Source of the DNA: an uncultured Altererythrobacter sp.
GTDB lineage: Bacteria > Pseudomonadota > Alphaproteobacteria > Sphingomonadales > Sphingomonadaceae
Assembly: GCA_946886565.1 (NCBI GenBank)
Contig: CAMPIX010000002.1
Span: forward strand, 62,001-126,000
Direction: 5' to 3'
DNA length: 64,000 nt
This document shows, in pieces, positions 37,086 to 44,752 of the stretch. The translations under genes and the position numbers were made by a program. The notes below the pieces were generated by a model. That model made no database searches and was not told where the DNA came from. It saw only the letters and a list, made by a program, of their open reading frames with translations. Within the stretch, counting starts at the first letter, position 1. Each line of letters starts with the position of its first letter.

Positions 37086-38114
37086 ATGGCTGACATTGAT
37101 AACCAAGCCGACGCGCTGGCCCAACTAATCGCTGATTACCGTGAAGGCTCTATCGCGAGGCCGGATGCGGCCCACGTTATGCGGTGGGTAGGTCAGTTCG
37201 ACGAACACGTGCGCGTACCGATCTTGGCCGAGCTACACCATGTTTTCGGGACAACGTATTTGTCTCGTGCCAAAGCGCTCAGCTTCCTCCGCGATGTCGT
37301 CAAGTCGAATAAACTTACCGGAGGAAGCCCTAGCGTATTTTGGCGTGATGCCAATCCCTTAGACATTCAGTTGGCCGGTAACAGCCAGTCTGAGGTTTTG
37401 GAGTTGCTTGATGAAACGCTGCAGGCTGAGATCGGAGTCGGGCGATGCGACACTGGTAAAGGTCAGTCTGTTTTCGTTTATTTAGATGATGGGATGTTTA
37501 CGGGAAATCGAATCCGGCGTGACCTTGAGGCTTGGATAAAGGATGCGCCGGCGGAGGCTCGGCTACATGTAATCGTGTTCGTTCTTCATGCTGGCACGTA
37601 TTACGCTCGAGACCAACTTAAGAAAGCGATACGGGTTGCTGGTAAGTCAATCAAGATCACTTGGTGGCGAATGCTCGAATTGGAAGATCGAAAGTCGGAG
37701 TCCGATAATTGCGACGTTTTGCGCCCGACAGCTTTGCCGCAAGATGCATTGGTCGAAGCTTATGTAGAGAACATGCGCTACAAGCCACATTTGCGGAATA
37801 GCGGTGGAATCGGGAAGACTAAAATTTTCTCATCAGATAATGCTAGGCAACTTCTTGAGAGCGAGTTCTTAAAAGCTGGAGTGAGAATAAGGGCGGACTC
37901 TCCCTACTTGGGGGATAGTCAACGACCGCTCGGACATATGTCACTTGAGACGTTAGGCTTTGGGTCGATGTTTGTTACCTTTCGCAATTGCCCAAACAAC
38001 GCTCCGCTTGCCCTTTGGGCCGGCGATCCGTGGTATCCACTCTTCCCTCGGACGACTAATCGACAGGCGGCGACAGCTCGACTTTTCAAAAGAGGTACAA
38101 GACCATGGGGCTGA
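37086..38114 (+). CDS. Phosphoribosyltransferase-like protein of a putative conflict module
   Basis: 342 residues, no signal or membrane segment. Residues 127-142 (QSVFVYLDDGMFTGNR) have the form of a type I phosphoribosyltransferase PRPP loop (hydrophobic strand, Asp-Asp, then Thr-Gly). The N-terminal part (about 28-75) contains VMRWVGQFDEHVRVPILAEL, and the C-terminal part has TFRNCPNNAPLALWAGDPWY, with PLFPR right after, looking like a highly conserved family end. Such PRTase-like proteins occur in bacterial conflict systems; the activity is unproven. Base composition is clearly less GC-rich than neighbours, with T-ending codons, pointing to transfer. Overlaps the downstream NADAR gene by 10 bp. 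Confidence 0.75.
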   Translation: MADIDNQADALAQLIADYREGSIARPDAAHVMRWVGQFDEHVRVPILAELHHVFGTTYLSRAKALSFLRDVVKSNKLTGGSPSVFWRDANPLDIQLAGNSQSEVLELLDETLQAEIGVGRCDTGKGQSVFVYLDDGMFTGNRIRRDLEAWIKDAPAEARLHVIVFVLHAGTYYARDQLKKAIRVAGKSIKITWWRMLELEDRKSESDNCDVLRPTALPQDALVEAYVENMRYKPHLRNSGGIGKTKIFSSDNARQLLESEFLKAGVRIRADSPYLGDSQRPLGHMSLETLGFGSMFVTFRNCPNNAPLALWAGDPWYPLFPRTTNRQAATARLFKRGTRPWG

Positions 38115-38713
38115 AATCGATTCAGCCTCGCACTTACCATCCCGAAGATGTTGCTATCTTTTGGAAGACTCGTGAGCGGTTTGGTGGCCTGTCCAATATG
38201 GCTGCAGGCTTCCCCATCACTGTAAATGGTACACGCATTCGGACTTCAGAGGCCCTCTACCAAGCCTGTAGATTTCCACATTTACCGAAAATTCAAAAGC
38301 TTATAATCTCTCAGATTAGTCCGATGACAGCCAAAATGCGTGGGAAGCCGTTCGCGGAAGAAACGAGGCCTGATTGGCATGAGGTAAGAGTGCCAGTTAT
38401 GCGCTGGTGTCTACGGGCGAAGCTTTGTCAAAACCCTGCCAAGTTTGGAAAAGCCCTAGCGGAGACTGAGGGTGCGGAAATCGTCGAGAAAAAGGTTCGC
38501 CGCACCGATTTCTGGGGAGCGAAGGTTCAGGAAGATGGGACCTTGCAAGGGTTAAATGTGCTGGGTCGGCTCCTAATGGAACTGCGTGAGGAGTTTTTGG
38601 TAAATGGACCGCCTAAGCTTGTGAAGCCTCTCAGCATTCCGCGCTTTGAACTTTATGGCGAGCCGATCGAGGACATCATGTCAGCGCAGGAAGTGGTGGG
38701 TTTCGGCTTTTGA
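38105..38713 (+). CDS. NADAR-family protein (YbiA/DUF1768-like)
   Basis: 202 residues with the NADAR domain over about 11-165: RFGGLSNMAAGFPITVNGTR, TSEALYQACRFPHLPKIQ, and a segment with DFWGAKVQEDGTLQGLNVLG ending LLMELREEF. The domain (NAD and ADP-ribose related) includes YbiA/COG3236 N-glycosidases acting on riboflavin intermediates, and proteins paired with DarT-type toxins that remove ADP-ribose from guanine in DNA. A C-terminal extension (about 168-202) is not part of the core. It overlaps the PRTase-like gene, so the two are made together. AT-rich relative to its surroundings. The exact reaction is unknown. Confidence 0.85.
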   Translation: MGLKSIQPRTYHPEDVAIFWKTRERFGGLSNMAAGFPITVNGTRIRTSEALYQACRFPHLPKIQKLIISQISPMTAKMRGKPFAEETRPDWHEVRVPVMRWCLRAKLCQNPAKFGKALAETEGAEIVEKKVRRTDFWGAKVQEDGTLQGLNVLGRLLMELREEFLVNGPPKLVKPLSIPRFELYGEPIEDIMSAQEVVGFGF

Positions 38714-38717
38714 CTTT

Positions 38718-38739
38718 CCCTTGGGCCCCAGGGTTTTTT
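38718..38739 (+). terminator. Possible terminator after NADAR gene
   Basis: The arms CCCT (38718-38721) and AGGG (38730-38733) flank GGGCCC, followed by a run of six T (38734-38739). It lies 5 bp after the stop. The stem is short and imperfect, but the T-run and position fit a Rho-independent terminator. Confidence 0.4.
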
Positions 38740-38826
38740 GGCCGTTCCCTTACATCCTACCCACGCACTCCCCATTTTGGACCCACATGAAGGGAACAGC
38801 GGATTGCGGTGACGGTGCGCTACTAA
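38740..38826. other. Non-coding junction between cassette and gene remnant
   Basis: No gene is seen. This stretch joins the low-GC cassette to the remnant that follows. Neither a tRNA 3' end nor a clear direct repeat of the thiC side could be recognised as an attachment site by eye. Confidence 0.4.
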
Positions 38827-39030
38827 TCCACCAGCATCACCACCAACCTCTCCGCCAGTGCCCTCAACTCGCTTGGCCAGCGCTCCAAGCGGCACATTTG
38901 CGACAAATGCGACGGGCGCGGATGGATCGAGACAGGCGACGACATGGTCCCTTCGCACGACACCGAACTCAGCGAACACGGCCAGCCGCGCTGGATCACA
39001 CGGCTCGATCCGCCCGACGATCGCGAATAG
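38827..39030 (+). pseudogene. 5'-truncated remnant of a CxxCxGxG zinc-motif gene
   Basis: An open frame of 67 codons runs from just after a TAA (38824-38826) to a TAG at 39028-39030. It has no ATG, GTG or TTG before its conserved part. The peptide includes SALNSLGQRSKRHICDKCDG then RGWIETGDDMVPSHD. The CDKCDGRGW block is one DnaJ-like zinc half-site, and codon use is high-GC like the host. It looks like the 3' end of a small resident gene whose start was lost when the neighbouring cassette entered. Alternatively, a small gene with a non-standard start. Confidence 0.5.
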
Positions 39031-39079
39031 GGCAGCGCAGGGTTCACCGCCGGCGAACCGCGCCCGCCCTGCGCGCCGG

Positions 39080-39535
39080 TCAGCCCAGCTCGAACCCCGC
39101 CGCCTTGGCCTCGGCGATCGTCTCGGCGCCGGTCTTCTTCGGGCTGTCGGCGGCGAGCTCGGCCCACGCGGGCATCTCGTCGACGAAGATCTGCTCGTCG
39201 ATCGCCCAGTCGGCGGGCAGCGCGAACAGCCCGGCCGCGAACGACCAGCGCTCGCCCGCGTCGAAGCGATACCACAGGTTGCTGCCGCACCCCGCGCAGC
39301 TCGCGCGCTCGGCCCATTGCGAGGAGCGGTAGCGGTGCACCGCGCCTTCGCCCTCGAGCGTGAAATCCTCGCGCTTCACGCCGTGGAGCGAGAAGAACGG
39401 GCCGCCGCCCCAGCGCTGGCACATGTGGCAGTGGCACGCCTCGACGCCGGGCTTCACGCGGCTGAGGCGCACGGTCACCGCCCCGCACAGGCAGCGGCCT
39501 TCCAGCGGCGGGTCGAACGAAACAGGATCGGCCAT
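39080..39535 (-). CDS. GFA-family (DUF636) zinc protein
   Basis: 151 residues with the GFA fold zinc ligands: GRCLCGAVTV near the N-terminus, CHCHMCQRWGGGPF in the middle and ASCAGCGSNLWYRF in the second half. The family is named after glutathione-dependent formaldehyde-activating enzyme; most members, including this short one, have no proven activity. The ATG at 39535 is preceded by GAGAAAGGATTTCGCG, a good ribosome site; an in-frame ATG seven codons upstream is less likely. Divergent from the HTH gene by 88 bp. Confidence 0.9.
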   Translation of the reverse strand: MADPVSFDPPLEGRCLCGAVTVRLSRVKPGVEACHCHMCQRWGGGPFFSLHGVKREDFTLEGEGAVHRYRSSQWAERASCAGCGSNLWYRFDAGERWSFAAGLFALPADWAIDEQIFVDEMPAWAELAADSPKKTGAETIAEAKAAGFELG

Positions 39536-39623
39536 CGCGAAATCCTTTCTCGGCAAGAAACGGGGCCGCCGCAGGGGCGAAAACGCTTTCCTACATCGGC
39601 CGCGCTGTGCCTTACACTACCGG

Positions 39624-40175
39624 ATGCAGCACGAATCGATCCCGTCGATCCCGCCGCCCGCCGCCGCGCCCGCGCCTCGCGCGCCGGGCAGGCCTCGCCG
39701 GACCAATGCCGATTATCGCTGGACCGTCCCCAAGGTCCAGGCTTTCCTCGCCGCGCTCGCGCAGAGCGGCCGGGTGGCCGATGCGGCGCGCGCCGTGGGG
39801 ATGAGCCGGCAGGCTGCCTACAAGCTGCGCGCGCGGCTCGACGGGCCGAAGTTTCGCGCCGCGTTCGAAGGCGCGCGCAAGGCCGGCATCCGCGCCCGTG
39901 CCGCGGCGAGCCGCGAGCGGCTGCGCTCGCGCTGGGACGGGCCGGGGCTCGCCGCGCTCGATCACCTGCGCCTCGGCGACGGATCGGCCGGACAAGGCGA
40001 CGGATGGCCCCCGCAAGGCGACGCTTTCGCTGTGCAAGGCGACGCTCCGACTCCGCAAGGCGACACATTCGCGCACAAGGCGACAAAAGATCGCCTGGAC
40101 AGTGTAACATCCGGTCCATGTCTCGCCCGGAACGGCGGCGGCACGCGCGGGTTGGCCGGGCAAGGAGAGCCGTGA
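39624..40175 (+). CDS. HTH protein with C-terminal 7-residue repeats
   Basis: 183 residues. An Ala/Pro/Arg-rich N-terminus precedes a helix-turn-helix-like region at about 30-75: WTVPKVQAFLAALAQSGRVA then AARAVGMSRQAAYKLRARLD. A second gene with the same region lies at 59355-59819. After about residue 120 the protein becomes a tandem repeat of GDAFAVQ-like heptads coded by 21-bp units. Likely a DNA-binding regulator; target unknown. Its stop overlaps the start of the following monooxygenase gene (TGATG), so the two are probably coupled. Good start: first ATG after the divergent spacer. Confidence 0.75.
   Translation: MQHESIPSIPPPAAAPAPRAPGRPRRTNADYRWTVPKVQAFLAALAQSGRVADAARAVGMSRQAAYKLRARLDGPKFRAAFEGARKAGIRARAAASRERLRSRWDGPGLAALDHLRLGDGSAGQGDGWPPQGDAFAVQGDAPTPQGDTFAHKATKDRLDSVTSGPCLARNGGGTRGLAGQGEP
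39985..40085 (+). repeat. Tandem 21-bp repeat inside HTH gene
   Basis: Four to five copies of a 21-base unit with core CAAGGCGAC (at about 39991, 40013, 40034, 40055 and 40076) encode a heptad of the form GDxxxxQ. Units differ in the other positions, so the array is not fresh. Copy number may vary among strains. Confidence 0.75.
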
Positions 40176-40492
40176 TGTTCGTCGCAGCCTACTGGTGGAA
40201 GGTCCATCCGGGCAAGGAGGCGCAGTTCCGCGCGGCCTGGCGCCGCGGGACCGGGCTGATCGCGGAGAAATACGGCTCGCTCGGCTCGCGCCTGCACTGG
40301 GACGAGCAGGAGGAACGCTTCATCGGTGTGGCCGAATGGCCCGACCGCGCGACCTGGCAGGCCGCCTACGACGCGAAGATGGCCTACGACGAGCCCGAAA
40401 CCCGCCGCGCCTTCGTCGACGCGGTGGCCGACGCCGCCGACGAGCCCCTGCTGCTGATGGAGGTGACCGACGATCTGCTCGCGCGCGGCTGA
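40175..40492 (+). CDS. Antibiotic biosynthesis monooxygenase-domain (ABM) protein
   Basis: 105 residues. The ferredoxin-like ABM fold is suggested by AAYWWKVHPGKEAQFRAAWR, a strand with RLHWDEQEERFIGVAEWPDR, then ATWQAAYDA. Typical small dimeric proteins of this fold oxidise quinones or bind haem, or are catalytically silent. The start ATG overlaps the stop of the upstream HTH gene (TGATG), preceded by CAAGGAGAGCCG as ribosome site. Function unknown; a regulator-enzyme pair is suggested by context. Confidence 0.8.
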   Translation: MFVAAYWWKVHPGKEAQFRAAWRRGTGLIAEKYGSLGSRLHWDEQEERFIGVAEWPDRATWQAAYDAKMAYDEPETRRAFVDAVADAADEPLLLMEVTDDLLARG

Positions 40493-40542
40493 GGCGCGGA
40501 ACGAACGGCGCCGTCGATCCATTGGAACCACAGGAGACATAC

Positions 40543-40962
40543 ATGACATGCAAGTCCCTCGCCGCGGCCGCCGCACTCGGTCTGTCGCTCGCCGCCTGCG
40601 CGCCGATGGAGGACGATGCGAATGCTCTCGGCGCTTCGGAGGCGGAGGGGCGAAGCTGCTTCTCGCCGAGCTTCGTCAGCGGCTTCCGGGAAGCGCCCGA
40701 CAGCGCCGCCGGGGCCGAGCAGGTCTATATCGATGTCGGGGCGAGCGACACCTACCTGTTCGAGACCTTCGGCGGCTGCCCCGATCTCGATTTCACCTGG
40801 CGCATCGGGCTCGATCAGCGGGTTCCGGGCATGATCTGCGACGGGTTCGACGTCGATCTGCTGATTCCCGACGCCGCGCTGGGCACCCGGCGCTGCCCCG
40901 TCCGCATGGTCCGCACGCTCTCCGAGGGCGAGGAAGGGACGCGGCGGCGGGGCGACGATTAG
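40543..40962 (+). CDS. Small lipoprotein, DUF6491-like
   Basis: 139 residues with a lipoprotein signal (MTCKSLAAAAALGLSLAACA, Cys at the lipobox). The mature part has four Cys: SCFSPSFVSGFREAPD, FETFGGCPDLDFTWRI, MICDGFDVDLLIP and RRCPVRMVRTLS. They could form two disulfides in the periplasm. This Cys-spaced pattern occurs in uncharacterised sphingomonad lipoproteins. It begins 51 bp after the ABM gene with CAGGAGACATACATG. The acidic/basic tail EEGTRRRGDD is likely disordered. Confidence 0.75.
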   Translation: MTCKSLAAAAALGLSLAACAPMEDDANALGASEAEGRSCFSPSFVSGFREAPDSAAGAEQVYIDVGASDTYLFETFGGCPDLDFTWRIGLDQRVPGMICDGFDVDLLIPDAALGTRRCPVRMVRTLSEGEEGTRRRGDD

Positions 40963-41161
40963 GCGTTCGGGGGATGGCGTGCTACATGCGCCCGGCTGAC
41001 GTCGAAATTTGCGACGGACTTCGGCTTTTGACGACCGCCGCTTGCCCTGTCCGGGCCCCGGCGCAAACCAGACGGCGACTTCCTTTCATCTGACGACCCG
41101 ACGCACGATCCCGTCCGCATATCGCGGGCGGGCAACAAGGTTTTCTTGAAAGGAAACACCC

Positions 41162-41374
41162 ATGGCCAAGACCGGCACCGTGAAGTTCTTCAACACCGAC
41201 AAGGGCTACGGCTTCATCCAGCCCGACGACGGCTCGCCCGACAGCTTCGTCCACATCACCGCTGTCCAGGCGGCGGGCATGCAGACGCTCGATAAGGACC
41301 AGCGCCTCAACTACGAAGTCGAAACCGGCCGCAACGGCAAGGAAAGTGCGATCAACCTTTCGGCTGCCGACTGA
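41162..41374 (+). CDS. Cold-shock-domain protein CspA-like
   Basis: 70 residues, the normal length of the family. The RNA-binding motifs RNP1 (KGYGFIQ) and RNP2 (SFVHI) are both intact in the five-strand beta barrel. Cold-shock proteins bind single-stranded RNA/DNA as chaperones. A strong ribosome site (GAAAGGAAAC) lies just before the ATG. The gap of about 200 bp upstream probably includes a long 5' leader, common for cspA genes and possibly thermosensing, but no conserved cold-box was identified. The short gene at 41442 follows on the same strand. Confidence 0.95.
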   Translation: MAKTGTVKFFNTDKGYGFIQPDDGSPDSFVHITAVQAAGMQTLDKDQRLNYEVETGRNGKESAINLSAAD

Positions 41375-41441
41375 TCCGGCTCCGCCGGGCGCGCTCCATC
41401 AGGAAACGCGCCCGGCGGGACGGGAATTGCAGGAGCAGGCG

Positions 41442-41654
41442 ATGAGCCAGACGTTCGAATTCTACGATGCGCGGGCGCGCGAATCCGCCGCCGAGGCGCA
41501 GACCGCGGTGCTCGACAACGTGCGCGATCGCGCCTTGCGGTCCGAGGCTACCTGGCGCGCCCTCGCCGACCAGGCGCGCGCGGTGGCGGAAGAGCGCGCC
41601 AAAGTCGAACACGAGAAGGCGGCCCGCCGCGCCGAGCAGGAAGCCGCCGGCTGA
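41442..41654 (+). CDS. Small helical hypothetical protein
   Basis: 70 residues, entirely charged and helical (Ala, Arg, Glu), with the segment FEFYDARARESAAEAQTAVL followed by a coiled-coil-like tail of Ala-Arg-Glu repeats. Similar short proteins are common in sphingomonads beside stress genes. Start ATG 41442 is preceded by CAGGAGCAGGCG, a clear ribosome site. It lies 67 bp after the cold-shock gene and may share its transcript. Function unknown. Confidence 0.65.
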   Translation: MSQTFEFYDARARESAAEAQTAVLDNVRDRALRSEATWRALADQARAVAEERAKVEHEKAARRAEQEAAG

Positions 41655-41660
41655 TCGCGC

Positions 41661-42122
41661 CTACTGCGCCGCGACCGGCTCGGCCGCCGGGGCGGCGCCG
41701 ACAGGCGTTACTTTGGCATCGGGCAGCGCGGCGATTTCGGCGGCGGTCATGGCCGCCTGAATGTCCATGTCGTCACCGTCCGCCCGGGTGGTGAGCCCGT
41801 CGAGCGGCACCACGACGTAGCGGTCGGGGTTGCTGTCCTCCACTTCGATCAGGAGGCCGCCGACCGTACCCGAAGAGTTGCGGCGAACCTGCTCGACATC
41901 GCCGAGATCGGTGCCGTCGGCCGCGACGATGTCGGCCTCGAGCAATTGCGCCTCCGTCAGCCCGAGTGCTGCGATTGCTCCGCCCGCGGCGACCGCGCTG
42001 GCTTCGGCCTGCTGCTCGACCTGGTCCTCGATCGCGTCCGCCTCGCGCTCGGCTTGCGATTCGCAGGCCGCGAGCGCCGTCAGGGCGAGGGGGAGGATGG
42101 CGTGGCGAGCGGTTATCTTCAT
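41661..42122 (-). CDS. PRC-barrel-like lipoprotein
   Basis: 153 residues. A lipoprotein signal (MKITARHAILPLALTALAAC) is followed by an acidic helical segment. Then comes a PRC-barrel-like beta unit: LLEADIVAADGTDLGDVEQV, VGGLLIEVEDSNPDRYVVVP. PRC-barrel domains are small beta folds found in RNA metabolism, photosynthesis and envelope proteins; the role here is unknown. It is divergent from the COG3650-type gene. The 142 bp between them carry a strong dyad (42202-42251) that may regulate both. Confidence 0.75.
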   Translation of the reverse strand: MKITARHAILPLALTALAACESQAEREADAIEDQVEQQAEASAVAAGGAIAALGLTEAQLLEADIVAADGTDLGDVEQVRRNSSGTVGGLLIEVEDSNPDRYVVVPLDGLTTRADGDDMDIQAAMTAAEIAALPDAKVTPVGAAPAAEPVAAQ

Positions 42123-42201
42123 GGTCGGGTTCCTCGTTCCGTCGTGTCTTGAGGTTCAATCCACCGATCCAGTGGCGGTTCCCCCGGACACCGCAGGTTC
42201 C

Positions 42202-42251
42202 AGGGTCGAACTCAATCAGGTCGATCCTCGACGTGATTGAGTTTCGACCCT
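42202..42251. promoter_or_regulatory. Strong dyad between divergent lipoprotein genes
   Basis: The arms AGGGTCGAACTCAATCA (42202-42218) and TGATTGAGTTTCGACCCT (42234-42251) pair over 17 bases with a single extra T, around a 15-base spacer. It sits 13 bp before the ATG at 42264, next to a possible -10 TAGACTATAT. Both flanking genes point away, so it is not a 3' terminator. It could be an operator or a 5' leader hairpin. Confidence 0.6.
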
Positions 42252-42263
42252 AGACTATATCGC

Positions 42264-42704
42264 ATGATCAGCCGCCTTTCCATCGCCGCCCCGTTACTCG
42301 TTCTCGCCGCATGCCACCCCGGACCGGAAGGCCCGGCCGGCACCACGCGCGAGAGCCCGGGCGAGGCGTTCTCTGCGATCGCACCGGGCGAGACGATCAG
42401 GTTCGTCGGCACCGAACCGTTCTGGGGCGGCGAAGTGAGCGGCGGTTCGCTGACCTATTCGACGCCGGAGAACCAGAACGGAACGACGATCGCGATCGAA
42501 CGCTTCGCAGGCAACAACGGGCTCGGCCTGTCGGGCATGTTCGAGGGGCAGGCGTTCGACATGACGGTGACGCCGGGCGAATGTTCGGACGGGATGAGCG
42601 ACCGGGCCTATCCGTTCACCGTGACGCTGAAGATCGGCGCCGAGCAGCGCAGCGGCTGCGCCTGGACAGAGCGCACGCCGTTCAGCGGTCCGGAACATCC
42701 CTGA
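42264..42704 (+). CDS. COG3650-type lipoprotein
   Basis: 146 residues with a lipoprotein signal ([12 protein letters not shown]). The mature domain carries [20 protein letters not shown] and [20 protein letters not shown], a conserved pair seen in COG3650-type predicted membrane lipoproteins (GTEPFW and C-x-DGMSD-x2-YP). Fold and role are not known. It ends overlapping the convergent DUF962 gene by 23 bp. An in-frame upstream ATG (42237) lies inside the dyad and would not give a signal peptide. Confidence 0.8.
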   Translation: MISRLSIAAPLLVLAACHPGPEGPAGTTRESPGEAFSAIAPGETIRFVGTEPFWGGEVSGGSLTYSTPENQNGTTIAIERFAGNNGLGLSGMFEGQAFDMTVTPGECSDGMSDRAYPFTVTLKIGAEQRSGCAWTERTPFSGPEHP

Positions 42705-43026
42705 CGCCGGCCTTGTCGAGTTCGGGGCGCAGTCGCCCGGTCAGCCACAGCCACCACATCCTGAAATCGGCCGCGAGACTCCACAGCGGATAAGTGAACG
42801 TCGCGGGGCGGTTTTTCTCGACGCCGAAATGCGCAATCCAGGCGAAGAAATAACCCGCCACCGGCAGCGCGAGCATCCACCACCAGCGTCCGGTGGCCGC
42901 CGCGAACATCGCGATCGCCACGACCAGCGAAGTCCCGACATAATGTAGCGCACGCGTTCGCGGCTTGGAATGCTCGCGCAGGTAGAACGGCCAGAACGCA
43001 GCGAAGGTGGTATACGCGCGCGGCAT
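42682..43026 (-). CDS. DUF962/Mpo1-like membrane protein
   Basis: 114 residues with two to three membrane segments. The DUF962 pattern is visible: [20 protein letters not shown] with HYVGTSL, then [20 protein letters not shown] and [13 protein letters not shown]. The family includes yeast Mpo1, an iron-dependent dioxygenase of 2-hydroxy fatty acids; the conserved His residues in HYVGT and HFGVE are kept. A function in lipid oxidation is therefore plausible. The start ATG is at 43026, and the S41 protease gene ends 12 bp upstream on the same strand. Confidence 0.85.
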   Translation of the reverse strand: MPRAYTTFAAFWPFYLREHSKPRTRALHYVGTSLVVAIAMFAAATGRWWWMLALPVAGYFFAWIAHFGVEKNRPATFTYPLWSLAADFRMWWLWLTGRLRPELDKAGVRDVPDR

Positions 43027-43038
43027 CGGCGGCCTCCG

Positions 43039-44508
43039 TCAGAACAGCCCCGGCACTTCGCGCTGGGCGGGAGTGGGAGCGCGCGGCTGTAGCACTTCGC
43101 GGCGTGAGGTGATTGCCCGGCCCGTGGGATCGCGCAGCGCCGCCGTGGCGCTGCGGCCGCTGATCGGGCTGCACACACTTGCCCCGCCGCGCAGGAACGC
43201 GAGCGCCTGCGCCACCGAAGCCTCGTTCGGATCGCCGAGCTGGGTGAAGATGTCGTCGGTCGCGCGGCAGGTTACCGGGACGACGCTCGCCAGCCCGGTG
43301 AAGTATTCGCCCTGCCTATCGGCGTTTTCGGTCTTGAACGTCACTGCGCGCAGCCGGTCGTCGCATTCCTTCTTGTCGAAAGCGAACTGCCCCACCGGTT
43401 TGCCGAAAGTGTTGGTTCCTACCAGCGCCATATCGGTGTTCAGATAGGGAATGAAGGCGTTGGTCACGAGTTCGCTTGCCGAAGCCGTGCCGCCGGTGCC
43501 GATGAACGCGATCTTGGTCGCGGTGATCGCCTGGGCCTGCGTGCCGAACAGATCGCTTTCGTTCTCGCTCGCCTTCGACGGCCGGAGCGTGGTGTAGCTG
43601 AACACCCGACCCGCGTAGTTGCGGCCCATCAAGTCGCCCATCAACTCGGCGATGCGGACCAGCCCGCCGCCGTTGTAGCGGAAGTCGACGATGACTTCGG
43701 TCACACCCTGCTGGCGGAAGCTGTCGAACGCTGCGCGCAAGTCCGGCTCGGCGGTGTCGATAAAGGTGCGCAGGTTGACGTAGCCGACCTTCTTGCCGCC
43801 ATCGTCGATGATCTTGGCACCATAGCGGTCGGAGAGGGGGTCGAGTGCGAACTCGGCCTTGGTCACGGTAATCTGGCGTTCGGCGCCTCCCGGCTCGCGA
43901 ATCCGGAATACGCGCTGCACGCCAGGATCGGAGGGGCCGAGCGCGTCGATCACCGCCTGCGGTCCGCCCGAGGCCATCAAGGCCGAGATATCCTGGAGCG
44001 AAGAAGCGTTCGCTCCGACGGCGAGCAACTCGACGCCGCGATCGAGACCTTGCGGGAAGCCCGGGCCCTCCTCGAACGCTTCTATCACGAACACGCGGTT
44101 GGCGCCGGTGTCGTATCCCAGACGGATTCCGAAGCCCGCGCTCGAACCCGAATTGAAGAAGGCAGTTTCCTCCTGAATGGAGGTTATGTAGGTGAAGAAA
44201 CGATCCTTCGACTGTGCGCGTGCCGGTGCGACGAGCGCGTCGATGTAGCTTTGGACGTCGTTGAAGTTATTCTTGTCGACGCTGGTGTCGAGCAGATCGG
44301 GGAACAGATACCATTCGTTGAGCGCCGCGCGGACGAAGTCCTGCCGGTCCGAAAGCGAGCAGCCCGAAGACGGTGGTGAAGTGGGCGTCGGCGTGGGCGT
44401 AACGCCGGTCGGCCCGCCGCCGCCGGAATTGTTCCTCCCCCCACCGCCTCCGCAAGCGGCGAGCGAGCCCGCCAGAACGATGCTGAGCGCCGCGCGACCG
44501 ATACCCAT
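43039..44508 (-). CDS. S41-family peptidase lipoprotein
   Basis: 489 residues. A lipobox (LAGSLAACGGGGG) is followed by a Gly/Pro/Thr-rich linker, an N-terminal helical domain (SCSLSDRQDFVRAALNEWYL), a PDZ-like segment and the S41 protease core. The catalytic Ser345 (TASASE) and Lys370 (TFGKPVG) are 25 residues apart, as in C-terminal processing proteases. It probably cleaves C-termini of envelope proteins from a lipid anchor. The start was set at ATG 44508 because the signal begins there; 30 upstream codons are open but unlikely. Downstream is the DUF962 gene on the same strand. Confidence 0.92.
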   Translation of the reverse strand: MGIGRAALSIVLAGSLAACGGGGGRNNSGGGGPTGVTPTPTPTSPPSSGCSLSDRQDFVRAALNEWYLFPDLLDTSVDKNNFNDVQSYIDALVAPARAQSKDRFFTYITSIQEETAFFNSGSSAGFGIRLGYDTGANRVFVIEAFEEGPGFPQGLDRGVELLAVGANASSLQDISALMASGGPQAVIDALGPSDPGVQRVFRIREPGGAERQITVTKAEFALDPLSDRYGAKIIDDGGKKVGYVNLRTFIDTAEPDLRAAFDSFRQQGVTEVIVDFRYNGGGLVRIAELMGDLMGRNYAGRVFSYTTLRPSKASENESDLFGTQAQAITATKIAFIGTGGTASASELVTNAFIPYLNTDMALVGTNTFGKPVGQFAFDKKECDDRLRAVTFKTENADRQGEYFTGLASVVPVTCRATDDIFTQLGDPNEASVAQALAFLRGGASVCSPISGRSATAALRDPTGRAITSRREVLQPRAPTPAQREVPGLF

Positions 44509-44752
44509 GATGAACCCTCCGACCCCATGTGAGACCGCCGTGACTCCGGCGACCTGCCCAAGGGAAACTGCCCTCCGTGTGTCCGCCGGGCAAGGCAAAT
44601 GCCTCCAAACGGGGAAAAATATCTGATTTCGGCGACAAATCGGGCCACAAACGGCCTCTGATCGGTGGAAAACCCCACATTTGCCTCGTGCCGCCCTCGC
44701 GAGGCCGGGCGGTTGCCCCTAGATTGCCTCGCCTGAAACGACAGGAGTTAGA

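Noticed and set aside
38740..38826. tRNA-derived attachment site next to the cassette
   Set aside because: No cloverleaf or T-loop sequence (GGTTCGANTCC) could be found, nor a matching direct repeat at the thiC side.
39985..40085. CRISPR-like array
   Set aside because: Units of 21 bp without true spacers, in frame within a coding region; a coding tandem repeat. No CRISPR array or cas gene was seen in the window.
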